64,000 nt of DNA from Leptothermofonsia sichuanensis E412 (GTDB lineage Bacteria > Cyanobacteriota > Cyanobacteriia > Leptolyngbyales > Leptolyngbyaceae). The stretch is taken from contig NZ_CP072600.1 in the NCBI RefSeq assembly GCF_019891175.1, forward strand, positions 186,001-250,000. Direction: 5' to 3'. This document shows, piece by piece, positions 43,079-53,234 of the stretch (the first letter of the stretch is position 1; each line of letters opens with the position of its first letter). The notes under the pieces are model-generated. The model had not been told where the DNA came from. It made no database searches and saw only the letters and a program-made list of their open reading frames with translations. The translations under genes and the position numbers were made by a program.

Positions 43079-44272
43079 TCACCTCCCATACAGCCAGAAA
43101 TAGGTTAACGTCAACGTCACAACCGTGAGTGGTAATCCAAATCGCAGATGTTCCCAAAAGCTGAGGCGATGTCCCTGTTTGGCGGCGGCTTCTGCCACGA
43201 TCAGATTCGCCACGGCTCCCAGTAAGGTCAGATTGCCCGCCAGAGTAGAGGTGGCAGCCAGCAGTAACCAGGCCCGTTGATCAGCCTGGGGAATCAGATG
43301 ATGCAGCAACAATACGGCTGGAACATTGGATACCAGATTGGATAGTAAGGCGGTTGCGCCCAAGATTTGCAGCGGAGTCTGGATCAGTTGGGCAACTCCA
43401 TTCAGCGATCCCATTTTCTGCACGCCAGCGGTGAGCACAAACAGCCCGGAAAACATCACCAGCAAATCCCATTCCACTTTGTTCAGAAATCGTTCAGGCT
43501 TAACCCGACGGGTAATAAACAGGAGTCCCGCGGCAATCAGCGATGCCTCAGCCGGAGGAAACCCCATGACAAAGGCAGTCATCATTCCAGCCGTAATCAC
43601 CAGACTTTTGGTCAGTAAGGGTTTAAACAGTCGGTAGCGCCGGGGTGGAAGTATCAGACAGGGTTTGGTTTCTCGGATTTCTGGATAGAGGCACCACAAC
43701 AGCACAATTTGCACCAGCAAACAGATCATTGCCAGGGGAGCCAGCACTTTTGCAAAGTCGAGGTAACTGATGCCAGAAAAGGACCCCACTAAAATATTTT
43801 GGGGATTACCGCTGAGGGTTGCCACAGAGCCGAGGTTCGTGGCTCCTGCCAGTGCCAGCAGATAGGGGATGGGATTCAGACTTAAAGCTTCGGTGAGGCT
43901 GATGACGAGGGGCGTAAAGATGAGGACGATTGTGTCATTCAAAAACATTGTTGAAAGAATGCCACTGCCAAAGGTCAGCACTACAATCAACCCCAAAGGG
44001 CTACGTGCCCAATGCACCAGATAGTCCAGGGCAATATGAAAGAACCCCGATGCTGCCAGGTTGGCACTGACCACCATCATGCTGAACAGGAAAACCAGGG
44101 TTTTGTAGTCCAGTGCCGCCCAGGCTGACTTTAAATCCAGCACACCCAATGCCATCAGGGCGGCTGCTCCGCAGAGAGCGATCGTCGCCCGGTTCATCCG
44201 CAGTCCCGGCAGGTAGCCCAATCCCAACCCAATGTAGGTGAACGCAATAATCAGGTACCGCAGAATCTCCAT
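43079..44272 (-). CDS. SLC13/ArsB-type anion permease
   Basis: This 397-aa polytopic protein has about eleven predicted membrane helices. It carries a family-typical half-helix motif ATNLGSVATLSGNPQNILVG, with a second SNVPAVLLLHHL in the C-terminal half, which are markers of the ion transporter superfamily that includes ArsB, DASS/SLC13 and CitMHS. It likely moves an organic or inorganic anion (or arsenite) with a cation. No ars genes are nearby. The start is the ATG at 44272. A heptamer repeat block (ACTCCTC units, 43037-43082) abuts its 3' end. Confidence 0.85.
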   Translation of the reverse strand: MEILRYLIIAFTYIGLGLGYLPGLRMNRATIALCGAAALMALGVLDLKSAWAALDYKTLVFLFSMMVVSANLAASGFFHIALDYLVHWARSPLGLIVVLTFGSGILSTMFLNDTIVLIFTPLVISLTEALSLNPIPYLLALAGATNLGSVATLSGNPQNILVGSFSGISYLDFAKVLAPLAMICLLVQIVLLWCLYPEIRETKPCLILPPRRYRLFKPLLTKSLVITAGMMTAFVMGFPPAEASLIAAGLLFITRRVKPERFLNKVEWDLLVMFSGLFVLTAGVQKMGSLNGVAQLIQTPLQILGATALLSNLVSNVPAVLLLHHLIPQADQRAWLLLAATSTLAGNLTLLGAVANLIVAEAAAKQGHRLSFWEHLRFGLPLTVVTLTLTYFWLYGR

Positions 44273-44313
44273 GCAGTGACAGATGTAGTATTTGCCGTCC
44301 TATGCTATCAGAC

Positions 44314-47076
44314 TCAATCAGGGCGATCGATTCGGTTAACCAGGGCTGCCAATAGAATCATAGGTGGAATGGGGATCAGACAAATGAGCCACTGATTCAA
44401 ATTTAGCGGTGCCGTGCGAAATAGTAAGTTCATGACATTCCACTGGCTGAAAAGGAATTGAGAAACTGCTGTGGCAAGAATTCCCAGAACGATCGCCGGA
44501 GCCTGATTTAGCGACGCGGCGCGACCCATCAGTTTTGCCACAACTGCCCCACCCAACTGGCTAATACTCAAAAGGTAGATAATCCTGCCTGCAACCAGCG
44601 CCTGAATTGCCATCGTGCGAGCGATGTCCACATTTCCTGTGGCCTGTTGTGCCCACTCAAACATGCCAAAGATCAGAATCCAGTTAAATACGGATACTGC
44701 CAGAATCCGCTGAAACAACTTGCCGGAGAGCAATGGTTCACGGGGATTACGGGGCGGTTGCTGCATGACCCGGCTTGACTTGGGTTCAAACGCCAGTGGA
44801 ACGGTCATCGCTACGGAGTTCACCATGTTGAGCCACAGCACTTGCAGCGACAGGATAGGAAGCTCTCTGGCGAGCAGGGCACTGATCAGAATGGTCATGG
44901 ACTCGCCCCCATTAACCGGCAAAATGAAGGCGATCGCCTTGCGCAGGTTCTGGTATACGGTACGTCCTTCCTCGACGGCGGCTTCAATGGAGGCAAAATT
45001 ATCATCCGTCAACAGCATGTCAGCGGCTTCCCTGGCAACATCGGTGCCAGTTCTTCCCATGGCTACTCCAATATCGGCCTGTTTAAGCGCGGGGGCATCA
45101 TTCACTCCGTCCCCGGTCATCGCCACAATTTCACCCTTAGACTGCAAGGCTTCGACCAACCGCAGCTTTTGAGCCGGAACCACTCTGGCAAACACCACCC
45201 CTTCCTCAACGGCTTGTGCCAGCTCAGCATCATCCATTTCAGCCAGTTGTTGTCCGTTAAATCCGATCACCTGCCGGGACTTCTGAAGGCCCAGTCGTTC
45301 TGCGATCGCCGTAGCGGTCGTCAGATGATCCCCCGTGATCATCTTCACCTGAATCCCGGCTGAACGGCAGGCTTGTACGGCGGCGATCGCCTCCGGGCGA
45401 GGCGGGTCAATCATTCCCTGTAGCCCAAGCAGCACCAGACCGGATGCCAGATCCTCATGGGTCAGCGATCGACAGGTTTTTGGTACCGCTTTCTTCGCCA
45501 GTGCCAGTACCCGCAAACCCTGCCGTGCCATATTCTCCACTTCTTGCCGAATCAACTCCTGGTCAAGTGGAATCAGATTGGCGTTTCGATCCAGTCCTTG
45601 CTGGCAGCGACTTAGAATGGCCTCTGCCGATCCTTTAACATAAACCAGGTTTCCGGTTGGCGTTTGATGCAGGGTCGCCATGTATTGAAACTGGGATTCA
45701 AATGGAATGGCATCCAGCCTGGGAAACCATTGGGCCTGCTCACTCTGAATCAAACCAGCCTTGCCAGCCGCCGTAATCAAAGCACCTTCCGTTGGATCAC
45801 CGACCACGGTCCACCGTCCCTCAATCATCTCTATATGAGAGTCATTACAGAGGCTACCAGCGATCAAACATTCCCGTAAAACAGGGAAATTTTCCAGGTC
45901 AACCGATTCCTGTTGAGAACACAACTCATCCCCATCATCGGAAACATCGTTGACATCCGCCAGGGCGATCGCCCCTTCAGGACCATAACCCGTTCCACTG
46001 ACCCTGAACCGCATTCCACCGGCATAGATTGCCTGCACAGTCATCTGATTTTCAGTCAACGTACCGGTTTTATCAGAGCAGATGACCGTCGCACCTCCCA
46101 GGGTTTCAACCGCAGGCAACTTGCGGATGATGGCATGACGGCGGGCCATCCGGTTCACCCCAATTGCCAGCGTCACCGTGACCACTGCCGGTAATCCCTC
46201 TGGAATAGCACTGACCGCCAGGGCAACGGCGGCTTCAAACATTTCTGCCAGGGACCTCCCCTGCCCCACACCAACCGCCAGCGTCAGCGCTGCCAGCCCC
46301 AGAATGACATAAAGTAAGGTCTGACTAAATTTGGCAAACTTGCGGGTCAGGGGCGTACTCAGGTTAGTGCTCTGCTCAATGGATTTAGAAATCTTTCCTA
46401 CTTCGGTTGCACCAGCAGTTGCCACAACAATGCCACTGCCCTGCCCAAAGGTCACAAAACTGCCTGCGTAAGCCATATTGGTTCGCTCGACCAGCGGTAT
46501 TTTGCCGTCCAGGGGAGACACCGTTTTCTGGACTGGAACCGATTCCCCGGTCAGGGCTGACTCATCTACCTGCAACCCCCGTACCTGAGTTAATCTCAAA
46601 TCTGCTGGCACCTTATCTCCAGAGGACAGCAAAACCAGATCACCGGGAACCAGTTCCTGGGAGGGAATGCGCTGCTTGTGGCCATCCCGGATCACCGTCG
46701 CTTCAGTCATGACAGCGTTTGCCAGGGCGGCGATCGCCCCTTCCGCCTTTGATTCCTGCACAAAGCCAATAATCGCGTTAATCACTGTAACGCCCCAGAT
46801 GACTGAAGCGTTGGTCCAGGAATTCAAGAAGGCTTTAATCGCGCCCGCAATCAACAAAATGTAAAGTAATGCCTGATTAAATTGCAGTAGAAAGCGTAAC
46901 CAGGCAGGTTTTCCTGGTTTTGCCTTCAGTTCATTCAAGCCATATTGCTGGCGGCGTTTGCTTACCTCTGCGGTCGTTAGTCCCTGCTCCAGATCGATCT
47001 GGAGCAATCGCGCAACTTCTGAGACAGAGCAGGCGTAATACGCCTGAGTGGACTGGTCGTTAGATTGAGTCATCAT
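44314..47076 (-). CDS. P-type cation-transporting ATPase (type II)
   Basis: This 920-aa pump has a cation ATPase N-terminal domain, ten predicted membrane helices, the TGES dephosphorylation loop, PEGLP in the fourth helix, the phosphorylated Asp in DKTGTLTENQM, and GDGVNDAPALKQADIGVAMG. The PEGLP and the overall layout place it in the type II group (Ca2+ or Na+ pumps related to PMR1/SERCA and PacL). The exact ion is not fixed by sequence. Full length, with a start at 47076 (MM at the N-terminus). It is downstream of no operon partner. Confidence 0.92.
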   Translation of the reverse strand: MMTQSNDQSTQAYYACSVSEVARLLQIDLEQGLTTAEVSKRRQQYGLNELKAKPGKPAWLRFLLQFNQALLYILLIAGAIKAFLNSWTNASVIWGVTVINAIIGFVQESKAEGAIAALANAVMTEATVIRDGHKQRIPSQELVPGDLVLLSSGDKVPADLRLTQVRGLQVDESALTGESVPVQKTVSPLDGKIPLVERTNMAYAGSFVTFGQGSGIVVATAGATEVGKISKSIEQSTNLSTPLTRKFAKFSQTLLYVILGLAALTLAVGVGQGRSLAEMFEAAVALAVSAIPEGLPAVVTVTLAIGVNRMARRHAIIRKLPAVETLGGATVICSDKTGTLTENQMTVQAIYAGGMRFRVSGTGYGPEGAIALADVNDVSDDGDELCSQQESVDLENFPVLRECLIAGSLCNDSHIEMIEGRWTVVGDPTEGALITAAGKAGLIQSEQAQWFPRLDAIPFESQFQYMATLHQTPTGNLVYVKGSAEAILSRCQQGLDRNANLIPLDQELIRQEVENMARQGLRVLALAKKAVPKTCRSLTHEDLASGLVLLGLQGMIDPPRPEAIAAVQACRSAGIQVKMITGDHLTTATAIAERLGLQKSRQVIGFNGQQLAEMDDAELAQAVEEGVVFARVVPAQKLRLVEALQSKGEIVAMTGDGVNDAPALKQADIGVAMGRTGTDVAREAADMLLTDDNFASIEAAVEEGRTVYQNLRKAIAFILPVNGGESMTILISALLARELPILSLQVLWLNMVNSVAMTVPLAFEPKSSRVMQQPPRNPREPLLSGKLFQRILAVSVFNWILIFGMFEWAQQATGNVDIARTMAIQALVAGRIIYLLSISQLGGAVVAKLMGRAASLNQAPAIVLGILATAVSQFLFSQWNVMNLLFRTAPLNLNQWLICLIPIPPMILLAALVNRIDRPD

Positions 47077-48099
47077 GATGGACTAAATACACCAGACTAA
47101 ATACACCAATTGATGGATAACAGGCATCAATCGTTTAGATAAAACTTTTTCAGGCAGGAAAAAGTAATTCAGTAGCAAAACAGTGAGTGCTTCTCCAGTA
47201 ATCCTATCAAGTGTTACTGAGAGATGGGTTTAAGGTTTACAACTACAGGCAGGGGAGGGTGGAATGCCAATTCCCGATCTTTGAATCATCTATGTGATTG
47301 AAAGCCTGTGTGCATCAGAATTTCATGTCAATTGAAAGTCTTGAATTCATGGACTATGCAGCACCATTGGAAAACCAATTGGGACAATGAACCTGCCAGA
47401 TAAGAACCTGGATGTTTGTCATAAACCTGCTGGAGTTTTTTCAGTTTTTCTGTACGATGCCCACAGCCAAACAACAGAATCTTTAACCGGAACAAAGAGA
47501 ACCTGACGATAAGGGAAAGCATAGACAAACCTGGAGTGCTTCAGTTGCCTCAGGGAAAAGGGATTTGATAACCTGAAATTTCACCACAGAGGCACAGAGA
47601 ATGAAGCACAGAGAATATAGAGCAGTTCCTTGGTGCTCTCTGAATTTCTGTGGTAGAACTCTGAGGTTTTCGGTTGATTGAATCCTCGATCCTCAGGATC
47701 AAAGAGAGTCACCTGATGCTGCCGTAAACCATAAACTTTACATTTCCCGGTTTAAACCCTCTGAAGGCATATATAGCAGTCCTGAATCAGTTGTGAGAGT
47801 AAGAGGCTTTGTGAGGAAGGATTCCTGGGGAATCCTTCCTCACAATCCAGATAGGATCGCTATATAGCAGTCCTGCATCATTTCGTTAAACTGAGGGACC
47901 TGGCGAAATGCAAAGGACTTCCTCAGGAAATTCTCTTCACAATCCAGGTAGGATCGCTCTGGCAGTCCTGGTGAGTTTGCAACCATTTACTACAGCCTGC
48001 TTCAGCCATGACATTCTGGGCTAATTTTGCGATACATTTTTGGTCGAGCAGTAAACTGCTGGCTGTTAAGAGCATTTTTTGTGAGTTGGTAAGCAAAAT
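47077..48099. repeat. 1-kb intergenic region filled with repeats
   Basis: 47583-47654 is an ACCACAGA...TCTGTGGT inverted repeat. 47771-47863 is a full TATAGCAGTCCT repeat with a perfect 15-bp stem (GTGAGGAAGGATTCC / GGAATCCTTCCTCAC). A degenerate second copy follows at about 47862-47975. The psbQ promoter must lie in 47976-48099 but I cannot name its -10. A 66-codon minus frame at 47328-47528 looks random. Confidence 0.6.
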
Positions 48100-48555
48100 A
48101 TGATTAAGTATCGGTCCATTCTTATCGCTGTTTTAGCTGTTGTAATGGTTATGCTGTTGAGCTTTGGCAGCGTTGCAGAAGCAAAGCGGGTGACAAAACC
48201 GCTGTCTTATACCAGTGAGCAGATCGAGCAAATTCAAGACTACGCCTCTCAGTTGTCTGCCATACGTGAAAGGATGCCTGAACTGGCAGATTTAATCCAA
48301 AAGCAAGACTGGGTTTTTGTACGGAATTTTATCCACGGTCCCCTGGGTGAGCTGCGTTCTAAGATGATGTTCGTGACTCAATCATTATTGGGAGAGGATC
48401 AAAAGCAGGCGCGCAGTGCTGCAAAGTCTGTATTTGATAACCTGGTGGCCATTGATCAGGCAGCCCAGGGGCGGGACTACAAGCTGGCAATCCGTAACTA
48501 TGCTGAAACGTTGAGGGACTTTGACAACTTCATAGCGTTGCTACCAAAGGGGTAA
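48100..48555 (+). CDS. psbQ: Photosystem II protein PsbQ (CyanoQ)
   Basis: This 151-aa protein has a signal peptide (basic start, LIAVLAVVMVMLLSFG core) and a four-helix-bundle body with KPLSYTSEQIEQIQDYASQL and the NFIHGPLGELRSKM segment typical of cyanobacterial PsbQ. It stabilises the oxygen-evolving complex on the lumen side of photosystem II. CyanoQ in studied species is a lipoprotein, but here no Cys follows the hydrophobic core; cleavage is predicted after AEA by signal peptidase I instead. Alone on the plus strand. Confidence 0.9.
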   Translation: MIKYRSILIAVLAVVMVMLLSFGSVAEAKRVTKPLSYTSEQIEQIQDYASQLSAIRERMPELADLIQKQDWVFVRNFIHGPLGELRSKMMFVTQSLLGEDQKQARSAAKSVFDNLVAIDQAAQGRDYKLAIRNYAETLRDFDNFIALLPKG

Positions 48556-48711
48556 ACAGCCCTTCACGGATGCCTCAGGTTTCCGGTGGTTTGTAGTAGG
48601 GGACAGAGGATAGGGGACAGGGAACAGGGACAAAAGGAGAGCATGATACGGGTTTGCGATCGCTAACCTTTCCTAATCTGTATGGCGATTGCTATATCAG
48701 TCGAATTGCCT

Positions 48712-49827
48712 ATGACCAGAGTTGTCGTGGTGGGATGTGGGATCATTGGGGCGGCGATCGCTTACGAACTGAGTCAGGTTTCAGGACTGCTGGTTACTGT
48801 TCTGGATCGCCAGTTACCAGCCCAGGCGGCGACAGGCGCTGCCCTCGGCGTATTGATGGGTGCCATCAGTCAAAAACCTGAGGGCAACAGTCTGCGTATG
48901 AGGTTGACCAGCATCCAGCGCTACAACGACTGGGTTCCTCGTCTGGAATCCGTGACAGGGCTTTCTATTCCTTTTAATCGCCAGGGAATTTTGCGCCTGT
49001 GTTTTGAGGGAGAAGACCTTGGCTACTGGAAAACCCTGGCGGAGATTCGCCAGCAGCAGGGATGGCGATTGGAGATCGGCGATCGCGCCTATCTGTCATC
49101 TCGCTATCCCTACCTGAATCTGGAGCATGTGATCGGAGCCGTTTACTCGCCTCAGGATCGGCAGCTTGATCCAACGGTGATGACCCTGGCTCTGGTCAAA
49201 GCCGCTACGCAGAATGGAGTTCAGTTTGCGTTCAACGAAACCGTCCTGGAAACTGCCTTCGACTCCCTCTCCGATAGCACCGGGCGGCACTGTCAGCAGG
49301 TTTTTACTCAGAATGGGTGTTATCCAGCGGATTGGCTGGTCATCGCCGCTGGTTTGGGTTCCACCCCGCTGATCAGTGCCATGAGGCATCGGCTTGAGCT
49401 GCGCCCCGTGTTAGGGCAGGCAATTCAGGTGCAGCTTCCCACCCCCCTGGATTACTCTGGCTTACAGCCGGTAATTACAGGAGACGATACCCATCTTGTA
49501 CCGTTGGGAGGGGGAAGCTACTGGATCGGGGCAACGGTGGAATTTCCTCAAGCCCTGGTGGCACCGTCCCCCAGCGAGACCGCACTGGAAGCCGTCCGAC
49601 AGCGGGCGATCGCCGTCTGTCCGGCTTTAGCCCATGCCACGCTGGTGCGAACCTGGTCTGGTCTGCGCCCCCGTCCCGAAGGTAGACCTGCCCCGATTAT
49701 TGAAAGACTTCCGGGCTATCGCAATGTCCTGCTGGCAACGGGACACTACCGCAATGGCGTATTGCTGGCACCCTCCACCGCTGAGAGAATTCGGCAGGCA
49801 ATAGAAGCTGGCAGAAGTGAAGTGTAA
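48712..49827 (+). CDS. FAD-dependent amino acid oxidase-like protein (DAO/ThiO family)
   Basis: This 371-aa flavoprotein begins with the dinucleotide-binding motif VVVVGCGIIGAAIAYEL immediately after the ATG at 48712 (an ATG 30 nt upstream is in frame). The C-terminal part has RTWSGLRPRPEGRPAPIIER and ATGHYRNGVLLAP, matching glycine oxidase ThiO and D-amino acid oxidases, which make the imine for thiazole synthesis. No thiG or thiS is adjacent. It may supply ThiG, but another amine substrate is possible. Confidence 0.8.
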   Translation: MTRVVVVGCGIIGAAIAYELSQVSGLLVTVLDRQLPAQAATGAALGVLMGAISQKPEGNSLRMRLTSIQRYNDWVPRLESVTGLSIPFNRQGILRLCFEGEDLGYWKTLAEIRQQQGWRLEIGDRAYLSSRYPYLNLEHVIGAVYSPQDRQLDPTVMTLALVKAATQNGVQFAFNETVLETAFDSLSDSTGRHCQQVFTQNGCYPADWLVIAAGLGSTPLISAMRHRLELRPVLGQAIQVQLPTPLDYSGLQPVITGDDTHLVPLGGGSYWIGATVEFPQALVAPSPSETALEAVRQRAIAVCPALAHATLVRTWSGLRPRPEGRPAPIIERLPGYRNVLLATGHYRNGVLLAPSTAERIRQAIEAGRSEV

Positions 49828-50078
49828 AGTTATCTAAATTCAAAGCGTTCAATTCCCGTGGCTTTCGATAGATAGCATTCTGCTGCTTGAACAAACGTTA
49901 ACGAAAGTATCGTGGGGTTGGTTGTGTCCCCAATTCACGATAGGCTAAGGAACGTTGAGTCAGTCAACCTGCACTGAATGCTGACGATGATTAAAGGGGT
50001 CAGCAGTATCTGGTCCGGTTTGACGGTACCGTGTAGACTGAGGCTCCATTTTCACAAGATTTTTCTTTGATAGAGACT

Positions 50079-51122
50079 ATGACAGCGTTTTCCCCCTCTG
50101 AAGCGATCGCATCGAATACTCTTCCTCCTGCCGACTCACGCCAGCGCACCAGCCAGTTTCTGAAAGCCTTTCAAGACAATATCTGTCAGGCGTTGCAGCA
50201 GGCAGATGGGCAGGCAGAGTTTCGCGAAGATTCCTGGGAACGCCCGGAAGGTGGCGGTGGGCGATCGCGGGTGATCCGTGAAGGGGGTATCTTCGAGCAG
50301 GGTGGCGTTAACTTTTCGGAAGTGTGGGGTGAGAATTTGCCCTCCTCGATCCTGGTACAGCGTCCAGAGGCTGCCGGTCATGGTTTTTACGCAACAGGCA
50401 CCTCAATGGTGTTGCATCCCCGCAATCCCTACATACCCACAGTTCATCTCAACTACCGTTACTTTGAAGCAGGTCCCGTCTGGTGGTTTGGGGGTGGCAT
50501 TGACCTGACTCCCTACTATCCCTTTCCAGAAGATGTGGTTCACTTCCACCGGACACTCAAACAGGCCTGTGATGCCCACCATACGGAGTATTACCCCACG
50601 TTTAAGCTGTGGTGTGATGAGTACTTCTATCTGAAACACCGGCAGGAAACTCGCGGTGTGGGTGGTATTTTCTTCGATTATCAAGATAGTCGTGGTTCTC
50701 TCTATCATGGTCCGGATAATCAGGGCCCAGCCGCCAGACACAGTGAGCAGGTTGGAGAGATTGGTACCCGCACCTGGGAACAACTGTTTGCCTTTGTCCA
50801 GGACTGTGGTAATGCCTTTTTACCGGCGTATCTGCCAATTATTGAACGGCGGCGATCGCTGGAGTATGGCGATCGGGAACGCAACTTCCAGCTCTATCGC
50901 CGGGGGCGCTATGTTGAGTTCAACCTGGTTTATGACCGGGGTACCATTTTTGGCTTACAGACGAATGGCCGCACCGAATCTATTCTGATGTCTCTGCCAC
51001 CGATGGTGCGCTGGGAATACGGCTACCAGCCAGAACCCCATACCCGTGAAGCAGACCTCTATGAAACTTTCCTGAAACCTCAAGATTGGGTGAACTGGAC
51101 CCTGCCCACCTCGGAAGTCTGA
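50079..51122 (+). CDS. hemF: Oxygen-dependent coproporphyrinogen III oxidase
   Basis: This 347-aa enzyme converts coproporphyrinogen III to protoporphyrinogen IX for haem and chlorophyll, using O2. Diagnostic patches are [24 protein letters not shown] and [20 protein letters not shown]. The ATG at 50079 is preferred to an in-frame TTG at 50067. Length is normal. A hairpin followed by TTT at 51206-51228 probably ends its transcript. Confidence 0.96.
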   Translation: MTAFSPSEAIASNTLPPADSRQRTSQFLKAFQDNICQALQQADGQAEFREDSWERPEGGGGRSRVIREGGIFEQGGVNFSEVWGENLPSSILVQRPEAAGHGFYATGTSMVLHPRNPYIPTVHLNYRYFEAGPVWWFGGGIDLTPYYPFPEDVVHFHRTLKQACDAHHTEYYPTFKLWCDEYFYLKHRQETRGVGGIFFDYQDSRGSLYHGPDNQGPAARHSEQVGEIGTRTWEQLFAFVQDCGNAFLPAYLPIIERRRSLEYGDRERNFQLYRRGRYVEFNLVYDRGTIFGLQTNGRTESILMSLPPMVRWEYGYQPEPHTREADLYETFLKPQDWVNWTLPTSEV

Positions 51123-51205
51123 GGTAGACTACTGGGAGATGGATATTACTGAAAATAGTGTTTGAATTTCTCAAATTTTGTCAAAACTAGATTGAGTTAA
51201 GATCA

Positions 51206-51228
51206 GCCTCCGTCAGGACGGAGGCTTT
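51206..51228 (+). terminator. Hairpin terminator after hemF
   Basis: An 8-bp GC-rich stem (GCCTCCGT / ACGGAGGC) with a 4-nt loop is followed by TTT. It lies 84 nt after the hemF stop and before the STAS gene. The short T-run makes it weak to moderate. Confidence 0.5.
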
Positions 51229-51386
51229 CAGCCATGCCAGCTAAGATCTTCAGAATTCAAGTTCTGAAGGCGGGTTACTTTGTGAAGAGTTGCCCAATCT
51301 GGTTCATTTGGTTGAGACTGGCTCAGATCTACGTTATAGAATCACCCAAGCATCCACAGTTTTTAGGAGAGGGTAAGGCGATCCCT

Positions 51387-51767
51387 ATGGAGCAGAAATC
51401 AATTCACATGGAGCAACGAACCCATACGACCCAGGACGGGAAGACGGTGATTGTGCTGACTCCCAGTGGGCGTTTGGATATTACCACTGCCTGGCAGTTT
51501 CGGCTCAAGCTTCAAGAATGCATCTCCAAACTCAGTCACCACGTTGTTGTCAATTTGGGGCAGGTCAATTTTATTGATAGTTCTGGCTTGACCTCCCTGG
51601 TGGCTGGGATGCGGGATGCCGACAAGGTGCGAGGTAGCTTTCGTATTTGCAATGTCCATCCTGAGGCCAAACTGGTGTTTGAAGTCACCATGATGGATTC
51701 TGTCTTTGAAATTTTTGAAACCGAAGAGGAAGCCCTGGAAGGGGTACCCCGTGGCATTGCCAGCTAG
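51387..51767 (+). CDS. STAS-domain anti-sigma factor antagonist
   Basis: This 126-aa protein starts at the ATG at 51387 (GGAG upstream; the longer frame lacks support). One STAS domain fills it: GRLDITTAWQFRLKLQ and VNFIDSSGLTSLVAGM, where the Ser of DSSG is the likely phosphorylation site. Such proteins relay partner switching with serine kinases and PP2C phosphatases to control sigma factors or other targets. No kinase or phosphatase partner is adjacent. Its end overlaps the convergent cpcT stop by 4 bp. Confidence 0.88.
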   Translation: MEQKSIHMEQRTHTTQDGKTVIVLTPSGRLDITTAWQFRLKLQECISKLSHHVVVNLGQVNFIDSSGLTSLVAGMRDADKVRGSFRICNVHPEAKLVFEVTMMDSVFEIFETEEEALEGVPRGIAS

Positions 51768-52351
51768 GGAAGGTAATCCTGGCGCTTGGTGAATCGATAG
51801 GGTCCCATCAATGCTCCCCAGATAGCTGTGCCCGTCTCCGGGTCAATTCCCTTGTCGTAGCTTATCAACTCTCCTGGTCGCGCTTCAAACCCCAGGGACA
51901 CCTGACGCACCTCCCCGTTGTACCTGAAATAGCAGGGCGTTTCTGGCAAAGGAGCAGCCACGAACACAAAGCTTTGGGGTTGCTCAATGTTTAAGACGCA
52001 ACCGGGCAGTAATTCAATTTGGTCAGGGGTCAGAGATTGCAGGATGTCTGGTTTAGCACCTGCTCCCCTGACTGTATGGGGATCCTTAAAGGCATAATAC
52101 TGCACCTGGAGTGCCCCCTGAAGATTATTCTGACTTAACCGGAGAAGTCGCTGACGATAGGGCTGTTCTGGCTGAAGGACATTTGCCTGTTCGGCAAACA
52201 GCGTCAGACTGTCTTCAGTGAATAGAGGAACTGGGCGCTGCCACAGCCGCAAGTGGACAAACCAGACCGGACTGGCGATCGCCTGCTCCCGATTGTCGAA
52301 CTCGCCCGCCAGATAGTGAGCCAGTGTCAGAAGGGTGGGGTTTAGAGGCAT
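51764..52351 (-). CDS. cpcT: CpcT/CpeT-family phycobiliprotein chromophore lyase
   Basis: This 195-aa protein starts at the ATG at 52351 (MPLNPTLLTLAHYLAGEF). WFVHLRLWQRPVPLF, GCVLNIEQPQSFVF and YDKGIDPETGTAIWGALMGP are CpcT/CpeT hallmarks. CpcT attaches phycocyanobilin to Cys-153 of beta-phycocyanin; CpeT does the like on phycoerythrin. Phycocyanin being general in cyanobacteria, CpcT is more likely. It is divergent from thf1. Confidence 0.88.
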   Translation of the reverse strand: MPLNPTLLTLAHYLAGEFDNREQAIASPVWFVHLRLWQRPVPLFTEDSLTLFAEQANVLQPEQPYRQRLLRLSQNNLQGALQVQYYAFKDPHTVRGAGAKPDILQSLTPDQIELLPGCVLNIEQPQSFVFVAAPLPETPCYFRYNGEVRQVSLGFEARPGELISYDKGIDPETGTAIWGALMGPYRFTKRQDYLP

Positions 52352-52496
52352 GGTTGAAAGTATAGCAGGGCACTCCATTCATCCATTATCTCAGTTAATT
52401 CCCTATACAGGTCATGCCCCAACCCGGATGACAAAACTTGGCAAACTTGCCGTCAAGCGCGAAAATGGGTGTGTCGCCCACCCACTAATTTCTGCT

Positions 52497-53234
52497 GTGA
52501 ATAACGTCCGCACGGTTTCTGATACTAAACGAGCCTTCTATACCATCCATACCCGCCCGATCAATTCAATTTACCGGCGGGTCGTGGAGGAGTTGATGGT
52601 AGAAATGCACTTACTTGCGGTCAATGTGGACTTTCGGTACGACCCGATTTATGCCCTGGGTGTGGTCACATCCTTCAACCGCTTCATGCAGGGCTATCGT
52701 CCAGAGCAAGATATTGCTTCAATTTTTGATGGACTTTGCAAAGCGCTTCAGGATGATCCTGATCGCTATCGTGCGGATGCCGAACGACTGGAAGCTCTGG
52801 CAAAGCGCCTGTCTCCGCAGGAAATGATTCACTGGTTGGAACTGTCTTCACCCGCGATGGACAGTGCCGATCTGCAAGATCAGGTGCGGGCGATCGCGCA
52901 TAACCCCAAATTTAAATACAGTCGTCTGTTTGCGATCGGTTTGTTTACCCTGCTGGAGTTGTCAGCGCCCGACCTGGTTAAAGATGAAGCCCGGCGTACC
53001 GAAGCGCTGAAGCAAATTTCCGCTTCTCTAAAATTGCCTGAAGAAAAAATCCAGAAGGATTTAGAACTCTATCGAAGCAATCTGGAGAAGATGGCACAGG
53101 CGCGGATTGTGATGGAAGATGCGCTGAAAGCAGAACGCAAAAAACGGGAAGAGCGGGAGAAGGCAAAGACCGCAACTTTAGCAAATCCCTCAGACCCCTC
53201 CGAATCTAAGGGAGAAGCCCCTTCTGAGTCCTAG
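52497..53234 (+). CDS. thf1: Thf1/Psb29 thylakoid protein
   Basis: This 245-aa protein matches Thf1/Psb29, which helps photosystem II biogenesis and FtsH stability at thylakoids. NNVRTVSDTKRAFYTIHTRP at the start and INSIYRRVVEELMVEMHLL are diagnostic. I start at the GTG at 52497, which gives the family N-terminus; a longer frame reaches 52335 but that part is not conserved. The C-terminus is a Lys/Glu-rich coiled coil ending in a Ser/Pro tail. Confidence 0.92.
   Translation: MNNVRTVSDTKRAFYTIHTRPINSIYRRVVEELMVEMHLLAVNVDFRYDPIYALGVVTSFNRFMQGYRPEQDIASIFDGLCKALQDDPDRYRADAERLEALAKRLSPQEMIHWLELSSPAMDSADLQDQVRAIAHNPKFKYSRLFAIGLFTLLELSAPDLVKDEARRTEALKQISASLKLPEEKIQKDLELYRSNLEKMAQARIVMEDALKAERKKREEREKAKTATLANPSDPSESKGEAPSES

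Noticed and set aside
47328-47528. 66-codon minus-strand open frame
   Set aside because: Lies in a repeat-rich gap, no start context and no conserved features.
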